From: Streptomyces spinosisporus
GTDB lineage: Bacteria > Actinomycetota > Actinomycetes > Streptomycetales > Streptomycetaceae
DNA length: 64,000 nt
Direction: 5' to 3'
Assembly: GCF_022698145.1 (NCBI RefSeq)
Contig: NZ_JALDAX010000024.1
Span: 1-64,000, forward strand
The notes beneath the pieces were generated by a model. That model ran no database searches and had not been told where the DNA came from. It saw nothing but the letters and a program-made list of their open reading frames with translations. Shown here in pieces: positions 26,646 through 35,227 of the stretch. How positions within the stretch are numbered: position 1 is the stretch's first letter; each line of letters opens with the position of its first letter. The translations under genes and the position numbers were made by a program.

Positions 26646-27173
26646 TCACCGGGAGTTGACCCGGTCGGCGTCCCCGTCATGGCGGGCGAGGGTGAACCGG
26701 CCCGGTGTGTCCTCGGCCAGCCAGCCCCGTTCCACCAGACGCTTCAGCTTCCCCCGCGTCCCCTCGATCTTCGCCGTGGTGGCCTCCAGCCCGATCCGGG
26801 GCACGATCTGCTTGGCCTGCAACGGACCCGAAGCATCAGCGACGATCTCCACGATGTCCCGGTAGACGTCCGGCAGCACCTCGGCGACCAGGCCCTCCCG
26901 CCACGGCGGCACCGCCATCACCCCGATGCCGTGAGGCGCCGGCGCCTCCGTGGGTTCCGGCGCATCGTGCATGTCGACCTCCGGCACTTCCTCGGCGGCC
27001 GACAGCTCCGCCAGCACCTGCATGACGGTCTCCCGTGTGATCTCCAACCGCGACAGATCCGCCTGGGCTTTCTCCAGCCGCACGGCTAACTCCGCAGCCT
27101 CGGCCTGGAGTTCTTCCACCCGCTGTCGGGCCGCGGCCTCCCGCGCCTGGAGTTCTTCCGGCAACGACACCAT
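26646..27173 (-). CDS. Coiled-coil accessory protein of the ISKra4 element
   Basis: A 175-residue protein from ATG 27173 (MVSLPEELQAREAA). The first 60 residues are a Glu/Ala/Leu-rich coiled coil, followed by an acidic linker and a C-terminal winged-helix-like part (IEGTRGKLKRLVERGWLAED, then TPGRFTL). It lies upstream of the transposase within the terminal repeats. A role in DNA binding or transposition control is inferred from position and the C-terminal fold; I know of no proven function. Confidence 0.75.
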   Translation of the reverse strand: MVSLPEELQAREAAARQRVEELQAEAAELAVRLEKAQADLSRLEITRETVMQVLAELSAAEEVPEVDMHDAPEPTEAPAPHGIGVMAVPPWREGLVAEVLPDVYRDIVEIVADASGPLQAKQIVPRIGLEATTAKIEGTRGKLKRLVERGWLAEDTPGRFTLARHDGDADRVNSR

Positions 27174-27275
27174 CGCGTCCCACCTCCACCTCGCCACGGT
27201 AGAAGTACGACGACACCGCCCACACGTCAATCAGCGTCTTCCCAGCTCAGCTATCCCTCGAAAGGATCCGCACCC

Positions 27276-27284
27276 ATCGGAATA
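27276..27284. repeat. Target-site duplication, right copy
   Basis: ATCGGAATA, identical to 24994-25002, directly after the right terminal repeat. Confidence 0.9.
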
Positions 27285-27297
27285 CGGCAAGAGAACC

Positions 27298-28341
27298 GTG
27301 GTCAGCGAGACAGCGCCGTCGGCAGCGACAGACCCCCTGCCCCCGCAGGGCTGCACCGCCCGCGCGGCCAAGGCGGCATCACCGTCCCCGCCCGACAGGC
27401 ACAACGGCATGTGGCCATTGTTGTCCTCAACCCTGGCGGCCGTGGTGCTCTCCTGCATCCTCATCGGCCTGTACGTCGGGTTCAGCAGCGCCGCCAAGCC
27501 CCACCGAGCGCCGGTCGCCGTCGTGACCAACCAGGAGCCGGCCCAGCAGGTCGGCGTCCTGGCCGGACCCGCGCTGCAGGCGCACCCGGTCGGGGACCGA
27601 GAGTCAGGGCTGGCCCTGCTGAGGAACGGGCGGGTGAGCGCGGTGATTTCGACCACTCCGATCGGCCTTCGCCTGGACGTGGCGACGGCGGCCGGTCCCA
27701 CCACTGCCGTGAGTATCGAAGAAGAAGTGTCCGCGGCAGCCGCTAAGCTGCATCGGCCGCTGTCCACCCACGACACCGTTCCGCTGAGCCCAACTGACCG
27801 TCGCGGCCTGGCCATGTTCTTCACAGGTCTGAGTCTCTCGCTGGCGTCATCTTCCCTGGCGCACAGCCTGAACCGGGCTCACTCCCGTCCGCCCTGGCGG
27901 CAACGCGTCTGTGTCACCGGCGTCTTCGGGGCCCTGAGCGGCCTCGCAGGAGCACTCGTCACGGGGCCGCTGCTGGGCGCGCTTCCCGGCCCGGTACTTT
28001 CCGTGGCGACGACCTTGGCCTTGTTGTCGGTGACCGGTGCGCTCACGACCCAGGCACTTGTCCAGTGGCTAGGACCTCCCGGCCATGCGGCAACCACTGT
28101 GCTGTTCGTCGCCGTGGGCATGCCCACCAGCGGCGGCATCGTCGGCGTCCATCTGCTGCCGCCGCCGGCCCAGTTCGTCTCGGGACTGTTGCCTCCAGGA
28201 GCCGCCGTCCGGGCCGTCCGCAGCTATTGCTACTTCCATGGCGTGCAGGTCACCGTGCCGTTGCTGACGCTGGCCGGCTGGATCGCTGCCGCAGCCGTGC
28301 TGCTGTGGATGCGCGACGGCCAATACCGGCAATCGGAATGA
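27298..28341 (+). CDS. Integral membrane protein (YhgE/DUF3533-like)
   Basis: A 347-residue protein from GTG 27298. A hydrophobic segment near residue 42-62 (LLSSTLAAVVLSCILIGLYV) is followed by an outside domain of about 100 residues and five hydrophobic helices in the C-terminal half. This is the shape of ABC-2/YhgE-like proteins, frequently paired with a TetR regulator, as here (28669, convergent). Its start is 23 bases inside the right flank of the IS element, so its native promoter and any upstream gene connection were probably lost or replaced. Exact function unknown. Confidence 0.7.
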   Translation: MVSETAPSAATDPLPPQGCTARAAKAASPSPPDRHNGMWPLLSSTLAAVVLSCILIGLYVGFSSAAKPHRAPVAVVTNQEPAQQVGVLAGPALQAHPVGDRESGLALLRNGRVSAVISTTPIGLRLDVATAAGPTTAVSIEEEVSAAAAKLHRPLSTHDTVPLSPTDRRGLAMFFTGLSLSLASSSLAHSLNRAHSRPPWRQRVCVTGVFGALSGLAGALVTGPLLGALPGPVLSVATTLALLSVTGALTTQALVQWLGPPGHAATTVLFVAVGMPTSGGIVGVHLLPPPAQFVSGLLPPGAAVRAVRSYCYFHGVQVTVPLLTLAGWIAAAAVLLWMRDGQYRQSE

Positions 28342-28668
28342 CATCTCGATTTCGATCAGCCGCTGGTGTCCACGCCCGGCAAGGTGCGGGGCATCTCACC
28401 AAGCAGGCCAACACCTGCACACATACGTCTGATTGGATCGCTTCGGCGGCCAAGGACCGCACGCACCAGCCGCATGCCGTGCCGGGCTCGCGCCTGCCGC
28501 CGCTTCGTCGGCGCCGCAGGGTGCATCGGCCGTCCCCTGACCCCGCCGTGAGGCGGTCCGTGATAGAGCGACCAACTGTCGTGTGTACCGGCCACGTGCG
28601 AATGCGGCCGTGCGGCCTTACCCGCCGCAGCCGCCTGTTCGGGGCGGGCCGGCGCAGTCGGCGGCCGG
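28342..28668. other. Convergent intergenic region, nothing recognised
   Basis: This 327-base stretch between the membrane protein and the TetR gene has open frames but no protein family or clear hairpin that I can support. Confidence 0.4.
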
Positions 28669-29304
28669 TCAGTGTGCGGTCGCGTTGCCGGCCAGGTCCC
28701 GGCTTCCCTGGATCGCGTGATCCGCGACCTCGCCGAGGGCATTGCGCTGCGGGAAGAAGCCGTCGCGGAACAGGCCGACGTAACCGTGGGCCAGGGCGAT
28801 GTGACGCTCCATCAGCACCAGGGCGTCGGCCGGGGTCCGGCCCGTGGCGACAGCCAGGCCGAGCAGAAGGTCGATCAGTTCGCGCCCTGCGGCAGCCAGT
28901 GACTCATCGCGCAGCTTCTGCAGACGGGTGGCAAAGATGACGTTGAACCCGGCGCCCCGCTGGGCGACGTATCTCACGTAGACGCCGGCGGTCACGGCGA
29001 AACGCTCCACCGGTTCGTCGCCTGCCGCGTCGACAGCGTCACGCATCTCGGTGGCCAGTTCGCGTGCCGCCTGTGTCGCCATGGCGGCGACGATCTCGTC
29101 GCGGTCGGCGAAGTGCCGGTACGGAGCGGCGGTGCTGACGCCCACCCGCCGGGCGATCTCGGCGACGGAGAAGGCGTCGAGGCCCTTCTCTGCGAGCAGC
29201 GCGAAGCCTGCGTCGATCACTGCGGCCCGCAGGTCGCCGTGATGGTACGCACGCTTGCGCCGTTGACGCGGCTGCGTCAGGGGCGGCTCGTCGCTGTGGG
29301 GCAC
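28669..29304 (-). CDS. TetR/AcrR family regulator (WHG-type C-terminal domain)
   Basis: A 211-residue regulator. The N-terminal helix-turn-helix region is RAYHHGDLRAAVIDAGFALL, then FSVAEIARRVGVSTAAPYRHFADRDEI (about residues 44-70), typical of TetR proteins with a TetR_C_33/WHG domain. It is divergent from the aldehyde dehydrogenase at 29640, and the region between contains two matching 20-bp dyads and two promoters, so it most likely represses itself and the dehydrogenase, and perhaps the convergent membrane protein. Confidence 0.9.
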   Translation of the reverse strand: MPHSDEPPLTQPRQRRKRAYHHGDLRAAVIDAGFALLAEKGLDAFSVAEIARRVGVSTAAPYRHFADRDEIVAAMATQAARELATEMRDAVDAAGDEPVERFAVTAGVYVRYVAQRGAGFNVIFATRLQKLRDESLAAAGRELIDLLLGLAVATGRTPADALVLMERHIALAHGYVGLFRDGFFPQRNALGEVADHAIQGSRDLAGNATAH

Positions 29305-29345
29305 CGGTCTCCGTGAGAGGACGCGCGCCGGCCTGACCGGCCAGC

Positions 29346-29366
29346 AATGTTAGAGGGCTATCACAT
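29346..29366. promoter_or_regulatory. TetR operator candidate 1
   Basis: The 20-bp dyad ATGTTAGAGGGCTATCACAT (7 of 9 half-site positions symmetric). 18 of 21 positions match the second copy at 29427-29447, 81 bases away. It overlaps the expected transcription start of the tetR promoter. Confidence 0.65.
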
Positions 29367-29368
29367 AG

Positions 29369-29397
29369 ATAGTAGACCTCCTCGCGCCAGCCTTCAA
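29369..29397 (-). promoter_or_regulatory. Promoter of the tetR gene
   Basis: Reading the minus strand: -35 TTGAAG (29397-29392), 17-base spacer, -10 TACTAT (29374-29369). A near-consensus housekeeping promoter, directly upstream of operator 1. Confidence 0.6.
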
Positions 29398-29426
29398 GAA
29401 GTCGCCGACACGATAGCCCAGCCGCC

Positions 29427-29447
29427 AATGTAAGAGGGTTGTCACAT
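29427..29447. promoter_or_regulatory. TetR operator candidate 2
   Basis: ATGTAAGAGGGTTGTCACAT, the second copy of the dyad. It contains the -35 hexamer TTGTCA of the rightward promoter, so a bound repressor would block RNA polymerase. Confidence 0.65.
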
Positions 29448-29468
29448 TGCTCGTCGGCGCGTTAGCGT
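29439..29468 (+). promoter_or_regulatory. Promoter toward the aldehyde dehydrogenase gene
   Basis: -35 TTGTCA (29439-29444), 18-base spacer, -10 TAGCGT (29463-29468). Weak -10 but well placed, about 170 bases before the likely start codon. Confidence 0.45.
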
Positions 29469-29639
29469 GGACGGCGGCACGGAAGGGCGCCGCATGGTCG
29501 GCTCCTTCATGCCGGCCCACGCGCGCCCTCTGGACGAGACCGTTGCCCTCGGATGAACGGGATGCCGGACGTACGCGGCGCGCCATCTGGGCCCCACCCA
29601 CCGTCGTGCCGTGCGCACGTCATGAGAGGAAGCACCACC

Positions 29640-30995
29640 GTGCTCGAGTTGGACGAGATTCAGCGCATTTTCCAGGCCCAGCGCAGCCACCGCCGCGTCA
29701 TGCGGCACACGACCGCCGCGGAGCGCGTCGAGCGCCTGGAGCGCCTGCGTGCCGAGATCCTCACGCGGCAAGGCGAGATCGGCCGGGCCATCCACGAGGA
29801 CCTGGGCCGCCCGGCCGACAACCGGGACGAGCTTCAGACGGTCATGGGCAATCTCGACAAGGTCCGGGATGAGCTTGCGGACTGGATGGCGCCGCTGCCC
29901 GTCGAGAAGTCACCGGCAACGCCCGCCGCAGAACGCATCTTCGTCAAGTACGAACCCCGCGGCGTGGTGTTGCTGTTCGGCACCTGGGACTTCCCGATCG
30001 GGATGTTCTTCTCCCCCCTGATCCAGGCTGTCGCTGCGGGCAACGTGGTCCTGGCCAAGACCAGCTCGATGGCGCCGGCGACCGGTGCGGTGATCGAGCA
30101 GATCGTGCGCGCGGTGTTCGACGAGCGGGAGGTCGCGGTCTTCAAAGACAACGACGTCACCACGCCGGACGGGGTGCGCAGCACCAACGACGTGCTGCTC
30201 GACCTTCCCATCGACCACATCTTCCTCACCGGCAGCCCTCGCGTCGGAAAGATCATCGTCGAGAAGGCCGCCCAGCACATGGCGTCGTTCACGCTCGAAC
30301 TGGGCGGCAAGAGCCCGGCCATCGTGGACCGCACCATCGACCTCAACCTGGTCGCTCAGGCATTTTTGGGCGGCAAGATCTACAACCACGGTCAGACCTG
30401 TCTGTCGGTCGACTACGTATGGGTTCCCGCAGACTTGCGTGATGCCTTCGTCGAGACGTACGTCGCCGCGGTCAAGCGGGCCTACTACGACGAGACCGGC
30501 GAGTTCCAGTGGCAGAGGGACGGCCGCTTCGTCGACAAGCGCAACTACGAGCGCGTCAAGGGCTACCTCGACGAAGCCATCGCGCGCGGCGCAATCGTCG
30601 CGTTCGGCGGCAGGACTGACGCGGACAACCTGGTCATCGAGCCGACCGTGCTGCTGGACGTCCCCCGGGACACCCGGATCGTCCAGGAGGAGATCTTCGG
30701 GCCCATCCTGCCGGTCTTGACCTACACGGATGAGGAGGAAATCTTCACCCACTCCGACTCGCTCGGGAAGCCGCTGGGCTTCTCCGTCTACTCCAGGGAC
30801 GACGCGTTCATCGAGCGGATGCTCGACAACACCACCTCCGGCGGCGTCACCATCAACGGCCACGCCGTGCACTGGGCCGAGGAGAACCTGCCCTTCGGCG
30901 GCGTGAACTCCTCCGGCTACGGCCGCTACCACGGCGTATGGGGTTTCCGCGAACTGTCCAACGCCCGCTCCGTCTTCCACGTCGCCGTCGACTGA
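29640..30995 (+). CDS. Class 3 (coniferyl-aldehyde-type) aldehyde dehydrogenase
   Basis: A 451-residue enzyme lacking the C-terminal part of class 1 ALDHs, as usual for class 3. GTG 29640 follows GAGAGGA; ATG 29622 and ATG 29553 are also in frame. The motifs are LLFGTWDFPIG near residue 108, FLTGSPRVGK near 199, LELGGKSPAI near 220 with the Glu, NHGQTCLSVDY near 252 with the Cys, and EEIFGPILPV near 349. These enzymes oxidise medium-chain, aromatic or fatty aldehydes. Divergent from the TetR gene, with shared operators, it is probably derepressed by an aldehyde or related signal. Confidence 0.88.
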   Translation: MLELDEIQRIFQAQRSHRRVMRHTTAAERVERLERLRAEILTRQGEIGRAIHEDLGRPADNRDELQTVMGNLDKVRDELADWMAPLPVEKSPATPAAERIFVKYEPRGVVLLFGTWDFPIGMFFSPLIQAVAAGNVVLAKTSSMAPATGAVIEQIVRAVFDEREVAVFKDNDVTTPDGVRSTNDVLLDLPIDHIFLTGSPRVGKIIVEKAAQHMASFTLELGGKSPAIVDRTIDLNLVAQAFLGGKIYNHGQTCLSVDYVWVPADLRDAFVETYVAAVKRAYYDETGEFQWQRDGRFVDKRNYERVKGYLDEAIARGAIVAFGGRTDADNLVIEPTVLLDVPRDTRIVQEEIFGPILPVLTYTDEEEIFTHSDSLGKPLGFSVYSRDDAFIERMLDNTTSGGVTINGHAVHWAEENLPFGGVNSSGYGRYHGVWGFRELSNARSVFHVAVD

Positions 30996-31204
30996 GCCCG
31001 AAGCGAGGCGGGCGGGCAGCCGGCTAGGTGGCCACCCACCTGGCGACGTCGAACGCACCTCACCGGCCCTGAGCGTAAGGCCAGACGCGGGTGCGGCCGC
31101 TGCGCCGCCGGGCAGCGGCCTCCTCTCGCCGGGGCCCGGTGGGGCACATTCCTGCCGGGGCAAGAACTCTCCCCTTATGCCGCACAACCGCGGCAGGGAG
31201 CCTG

Positions 31205-31241
31205 GTCTTCGTGTCCCGGCGAACTGCCGGGACACGAAGAC
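31205..31241. terminator. Perfect 16-bp-stem hairpin
   Basis: GTCTTCGTGTCCCGGC (31205-31220), loop GAACT, GCCGGGACACGAAGAC (31226-31241). It ends 43 bases before the next start. A terminator for the aldehyde dehydrogenase gene or a leader hairpin of the hydrolase gene is possible; there is no U-run, only CGGTTTCT downstream. Confidence 0.6.
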
Positions 31242-31284
31242 TCGATCGGTTTCTGCATCGAAGCGTCATCTCGGAGAACCATCC

Positions 31285-32217
31285 ATGCGTAGGGACGTCA
31301 CGTTCGACAGCGCCGGCATCACGATCGCCGGCCACCTCTTCACCCCGGACGGCGAGCCGACCGAACCACGTGCCGCCGTGGTCATCGGGCACCCGGCCGG
31401 CGGTGTGAAGGAACAGGCTGCAGGCCTGTATGCCCGCCACCTGGCCGAGCGCGGGTTCGTCGCGCTCGCCTTCGATGCTGCCTACCAGGGTGAAAGCGGC
31501 GGGAAGCCGCGCGGGCTTGAGGACCCCGCCCAGCGGGTCGAGGATCTCAAAGCGGCCGTGTCCTTCCTGAGCACCCGCACCGAGGTGGACGCCGACCGGA
31601 TCGGCGCCCTGGGAATCTGTGCCTCCGGGGGCTACGTCATCCCCGCCTCCGCCACCGACCATCGCATCAAGGCCGGCGCCACCGTCAGCGGCGTCGACGT
31701 AGGACGCAGCTACCGCGAGGGCCCCGATGGAACCCAGAACCCGGCGGTCATCCAGGGACTGCTGGACATGGCCGCCCAGGCTCGCACCGCCGAGGCGCGC
31801 GGTGAGGGGATCGGCTACTTCCCCATCTTCCCGGCCACCGCCGAGCAGGCCCACCGGCTGGGCGGCCAGCACGGCCTTGAAGGCTTCGACTACTACTGCA
31901 CCGACCGTGCCCAGCACCCGCGCTCGGCCAAGGAATTCACCTGGTCCAGTATGGGCAGGATCGCCGCCTTCGAGGCATTCCGCTTCATCAATCTGATTGC
32001 CCCGCGGCCACTGCTGATGATCGTAGGCACCGAGGCCATCACCCGGCACATGACCACTGATGCATATGCCGAGGCGCATCAACCCAAACAACTGCACTGG
32101 ATCGACGGCGCCAGCCACGTCGACCTCTATGACAAAGCCCAGTATGTCGACCCCGCTGTCGAGAAGCTGACCGAGTTCTTCGGCGCCGGCCTCTCGAAGG
32201 ACACCCCGGCACCCTGA
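31285..32217 (+). CDS. Dienelactone-hydrolase-like alpha/beta hydrolase
   Basis: A 310-residue protein from ATG 31285 preceded by CGGAGAACC. AAVVIGHPAGGVKEQ near residue 30 is the oxyanion-hole strand. The nucleophile elbow reads GALGICASGGY (near 110), with Cys in the place of Ser, as in dienelactone hydrolases. The Asp lies after LLMIVGTEA and the His in DGASHVDLYD near 283. Members act on lactones, esters or peptidase-like substrates; the target is unknown. A terminator follows at 32262-32285. The open frame extends upstream to 31177 across the hairpin, so that longer start was rejected. Confidence 0.82.
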   Translation: MRRDVTFDSAGITIAGHLFTPDGEPTEPRAAVVIGHPAGGVKEQAAGLYARHLAERGFVALAFDAAYQGESGGKPRGLEDPAQRVEDLKAAVSFLSTRTEVDADRIGALGICASGGYVIPASATDHRIKAGATVSGVDVGRSYREGPDGTQNPAVIQGLLDMAAQARTAEARGEGIGYFPIFPATAEQAHRLGGQHGLEGFDYYCTDRAQHPRSAKEFTWSSMGRIAAFEAFRFINLIAPRPLLMIVGTEAITRHMTTDAYAEAHQPKQLHWIDGASHVDLYDKAQYVDPAVEKLTEFFGAGLSKDTPAP

Positions 32218-32261
32218 GCTCCAACAACACGACCAGACACACGAAGCAACCGCATCTTCTA

Positions 32262-32285
32262 CCGGCCGCTCAGTCGAGCGGCCGG
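32262..32285. terminator. Hairpin terminator after hydrolase
   Basis: Perfect 10-bp stem CCGGCCGCTC / GAGCGGCCGG with a 4-base loop AGTC, 44 bases after the hydrolase stop. Confidence 0.75.
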
Positions 32286-32438
32286 CGACAGCACAGAACA
32301 TGATGTCCATGAAATTGCGCCCGAGAGGGACTGGCGGGGAACCCGTGCCGAGTGGTGCGCACAGCGGCGGCACAAAACCGGACGGACGTGCGAGAAGATG
32401 TATCCCTTCCACCTCAGCAAGTGTCATGCGGAGCAAGG

Positions 32439-33311
32439 ATGACAGAGATGGCCGACAGGTCGACACGAGCCGAGTTGGGCGCATTCTTGAAAGCTCGCCG
32501 CGCTGAACTCACCCCTGCGGCAGTGGGCTTGGCCGACGATGGCACGCTACGGCGGGTGCCGGGCCTCCGGCGCGAAGAGGTGGCACGCTTGGCGTCGATC
32601 AGCGTCGACTACTACAGCCGGATAGAGCAGGGTCGATTGCAGGCCTCGGCGACGGTGTTGGGGGCACTGGCGCGTGCTCTCCGGCTCGACGCCGGCCAAC
32701 AGACATACCTCTACGAGCTCGCCGGCAGGCCGACCGGTCGGCGAATCCGCCGCGGACCGCAGCGGGTTCGCCCGTCGACACACCGGCTGCTGGACCAGCT
32801 CGATCGTTCCCCGGCCATGGTGCTCGGGCGCTACAACGACATCCTCGCCTGGAACGCTGCCGCCACGGCGCTGTACCTGGACTTCGCGCAACTCTCCCCT
32901 CACGAGCGCAACTACACCCGACTGCTGTTCCTGCATCCCAAGTTCCGCGACCTCCACGTCGAATGGGAAACAGCAGCCCGCGTCAGCGCGGCAACGCTAC
33001 GCCTCGAAACCGCCGGCAACCCCGACGATGCGCGTCTGGCGGATCTGGCAGGCGAACTGTCCGTGCGCAGCCCGGAGTTCCGGCAATGGTGGGGCGGGCG
33101 GATCGTGTCGTCCGCCAGCTACGGCACCAAGCACTTCCAGCATCCGGTGGCTGGCCCGCTGACCCTGGAGTGCGACACCTGGGCCAGCCCGGATGCCCCG
33201 GACAAACGGCTCATGGTCCTGACCGCCGAACCAGGCAGCCCGTCCGCCGAGGCACTTCAAATCCTCACCTCGTGGAGTGCAGACGACACCTCAACGCAAT
33301 CCGCCCCGTGA
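32439..33311 (+). CDS. XRE-family regulator with MmyB-like C-terminal domain
   Basis: A 290-residue protein from ATG 32439 (GGAG nine bases before it). The N-terminal helix-turn-helix has LRREEVARLASISVDYYSRI near residue 43, then EQGR. The C-terminal two thirds, with DILAWNAAATALYLDF near 128 and NYTRLLFLHPKFRDL near 151, is the MmyB-like ligand-binding domain found in very many Streptomyces regulators, often next to an oxidoreductase or hydrolase. The adjacent hydrolase is the likely target gene. Confidence 0.88.
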   Translation: MTEMADRSTRAELGAFLKARRAELTPAAVGLADDGTLRRVPGLRREEVARLASISVDYYSRIEQGRLQASATVLGALARALRLDAGQQTYLYELAGRPTGRRIRRGPQRVRPSTHRLLDQLDRSPAMVLGRYNDILAWNAAATALYLDFAQLSPHERNYTRLLFLHPKFRDLHVEWETAARVSAATLRLETAGNPDDARLADLAGELSVRSPEFRQWWGGRIVSSASYGTKHFQHPVAGPLTLECDTWASPDAPDKRLMVLTAEPGSPSAEALQILTSWSADDTSTQSAP

Positions 33312-33699
33312 TCGTTTTCGCGTACCGCTTCCGTCGGCGCGGGCCGACCGGCGTCCTGTGGACTTACCAGGGCGCAGTTGGGCATTGAAGGAAACCGTCC
33401 AGGTCACGCGTAGGACGGGCCGGGCCATAAAGCCTCTGCCAGAGCCCTTCTTGGCATCGCTGAACTGGAAAGCAGTGCCGACCTGGTGGAGGCCGATGCA
33501 GAAGCGGGCGCCGGGCAGACCGTCGCCCTGTGTGGAGGACAGGGCGGGCTGCGGCCGCGGGCATCCTGCAAGCCCGGGGCGGCGCTGAGCCTCACGATGC
33601 CTCGTTGATCGTTGGCCGAGGGCGGCAGCCCAACGTCCCCCACACTCGCGTCTGTCCGTCTGCTTGTGTGCGGCCGATCGGTGTCAGTTACCGGCCAGG
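33312..33699. other. No gene recognised
   Basis: A minus-strand frame around 33370-33560 gives protein-like sequence (ARFCIGLHQVGTAFQFSDAK) but has no start, no family assignment and no support for expression. Possibly another relic. Confidence 0.3.
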
Positions 33700-34188
33700 G
33701 CGAGTCAGGCTTCACGTGCTTGCCCTTGGCGGCGGCGCACTGCTGATCGGCCAGGTCCCGCAACGCCTCCATACCGGGCGTGGAGGCGGCCAGCGTCAAC
33801 TCGCGCTTGACCAGGGTCGCGTCAACCTGCCGGTCGGGCCCGCTCCAGCGATCACTAGATCGACCCAGGTCTTGAAGTGCTGAGCGACGCCGAAGTTGTA
33901 CAGCGGCACCGCGAGAATCACCGCGTCGGCACCGCGCAGTTCCTCCATCAGCGTGGCTGCCAACGCCCGCTGCGTCGCGCTGGGCCCGGCTGCGGTCGGC
34001 CTCGGGGGTGAAGCCGGCAGTGGCCGCCAGCGCCCAGGCGCCGGCAGGCAGCGGATCATCGCCCACGTGACGCCGCGTCACCGTGGCATCGGGGTGGGCG
34101 GCGCTCCACTCGGCCTCGCCAGAGAAGCCTGCTCAGCGCTGGCGGAAGCGGCCGGGATGACGCTCGCATCCAGACAGAACAGGTTCAT
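33700..34188 (-). pseudogene. FMN-dependent NADH-azoreductase-like pseudogene
   Basis: A good start survives (ATG 34188 with GAGGAG upstream, MNLFCLDASVIPA), but the protein can only be read by changing frame repeatedly: WSAAHPDATVTRRHVGDDPL, then LRGADAVILAVPLYNFGVAQ followed by HFKTWVDLVIAG, then ELTLAASTPGMEALRDLADQ. These are in the right order for an FMN azoreductase/quinone reductase, with the section containing the second half of the flavin site deleted. It is not functional. Confidence 0.7.
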
Positions 34189-34272
34189 GGCAAGACTCCT
34201 CAAAAGCCATACGGTGCATGCGCAATGACGGGCGGGCGCCTCAGACCGAGCGCCCCCACCCACTAAACGCAC

Positions 34273-34491
34273 TTGCGTATGCTGCTCGGCCAAGCCGGGC
34301 TGGGCCTGCCGGACCTGGATAGTGTGGCCATCCAGCTGACCGGCGCATTGGAAGGCCCGCTGCTGTTCTATCTAGCCCTGCCCGAACCCGACACGCCCCC
34401 CTCACCGGCCGCAGGCCGCCCGCTCGCCGACAGTTGGAGCATCCTGATTCACCGTCTGCTCCACACAGCCCCCGGCAGCACAGCCACCTGA
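34273..34491 (+). pseudogene. Possible TetR C-terminal remnant
   Basis: About 70 residues (LTGALEGPLLFYLAL, then PLADSWSILIHRLLH) resemble the end of a TetR ligand-binding domain. No DNA-binding region remains. It is divergent from the azoreductase pseudogene, the usual place for its regulator, and a dyad ACGCACTTGCGT lies at 34267-34278. Assignment is tentative. Confidence 0.35.
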
Positions 34492-34759
34492 TCCTTCAGG
34501 GCAAGCCGCTCGGCGCCTGCGGCAGTTACCCTCACGATCCCTCTCGTCGATCGCCCGCGCCCGACCCTTGGGCTGCCGCGCGCGGGCGGTGGCATCAGGC
34601 TCGCGGCGGCAGGACAGCGCGGTTGGATTGCAGTCACCGCGTCCAGCACATCGGCAGCGCCTTCCCCACTGTCCGGCCCCACTGGCACGCGGCCCCGCCG
34701 CCGCGCTGCGGACGCCCTGGCGGGGCTGTTGTTCGGCCGTCCGCTGGCATGCCGTCTCG

Positions 34760-35155
34760 TCACTGCTCGGCGCGAGAGCTGACAGCAGCGTCATACTTCT
34801 CACGATCGCGGCGGATCTCGTCGAGATTCGCCTCGGTCCAGGCGACCAGTTCGGCAAGGATGCCGTGCAGGCTGCGTCCACGCTCGGTCAGCGCGTACTC
34901 GACGTGCGGCGGCACGGTGGGCTCGACGGTGCGGCTGATCAGGCCGTCACGCTCAAGGCGGCGCACCGTGGTGCTCAGCATCCGTTGGGTGATGCCATCG
35001 ACCGCCCGTCGCAGCGCGTTGAACCGGAGCGGACCGTCATCGAGTCGGCAGATGACGGTCACCGACCACTTGTCGCCGATGCGGTCCATCACATCGCGCA
35101 ACAGCTCATCACGGTCGGAGCGTTCACCTGATTCAACCATCGCCGGCTGGGCCAC
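34760..35155 (-). CDS. HxlR family transcriptional regulator
   Basis: A 131-residue winged-helix protein: RIGDKWSVTVICRLDDGPLRFNALRRAVDGI (residues about 26-56) and ITQRMLSTTVRRLERDGLISRTVEPTVPPHVEYALTERG are the HxlR/DUF24 hallmarks. It is divergent from the amidohydrolase gene at 35260, and the 100 bases between hold two direct copies of GTATACCG. It is likely to control the amidohydrolase and transporter pair. Confidence 0.92.
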   Translation of the reverse strand: MAQPAMVESGERSDRDELLRDVMDRIGDKWSVTVICRLDDGPLRFNALRRAVDGITQRMLSTTVRRLERDGLISRTVEPTVPPHVEYALTERGRSLHGILAELVAWTEANLDEIRRDREKYDAAVSSRAEQ

Positions 35156-35227
35156 CTGGTACCTCCCGTGATACCTGGGCAGTTCAAAGTCCCTCTCTTG
35201 TGTGCCACTTACATGGCGGTTCCAATC

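Larger units (their letters stand above)
25003..27275. mobile_element. Complete ISKra4-family insertion sequence, 2,273 bp
   Basis: The ends are inverted repeats: left GGGTGCGGATCCTCTGAAG, right (reverse complement) GGGTGCGGATCCTTTCGAGG, identical over the first 13 bases. Both ends are flanked by the same 9-bp sequence ATCGGAATA, so this is a recent, single transposition event with no later rearrangement. It carries the transposase and a coiled-coil accessory gene, both on the minus strand. It landed between the terminator of the catabolic operon and the start of a membrane-protein gene only 23 bases from its right end. Confidence 0.9.

Noticed and set aside
24989..28339. A 13-bp match CGGCAATCGGAAT at 24989-25001 and 28327-28339
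   Set aside because: It overlaps the IS target site on the left and the end of the membrane-protein gene on the right. It could hint at a larger duplication, but no further similarity flanks either copy, so it is probably chance.
33364..33564. A short protein-like minus-strand frame
   Set aside because: The better-looking translation lacks a start codon and no family could be named.
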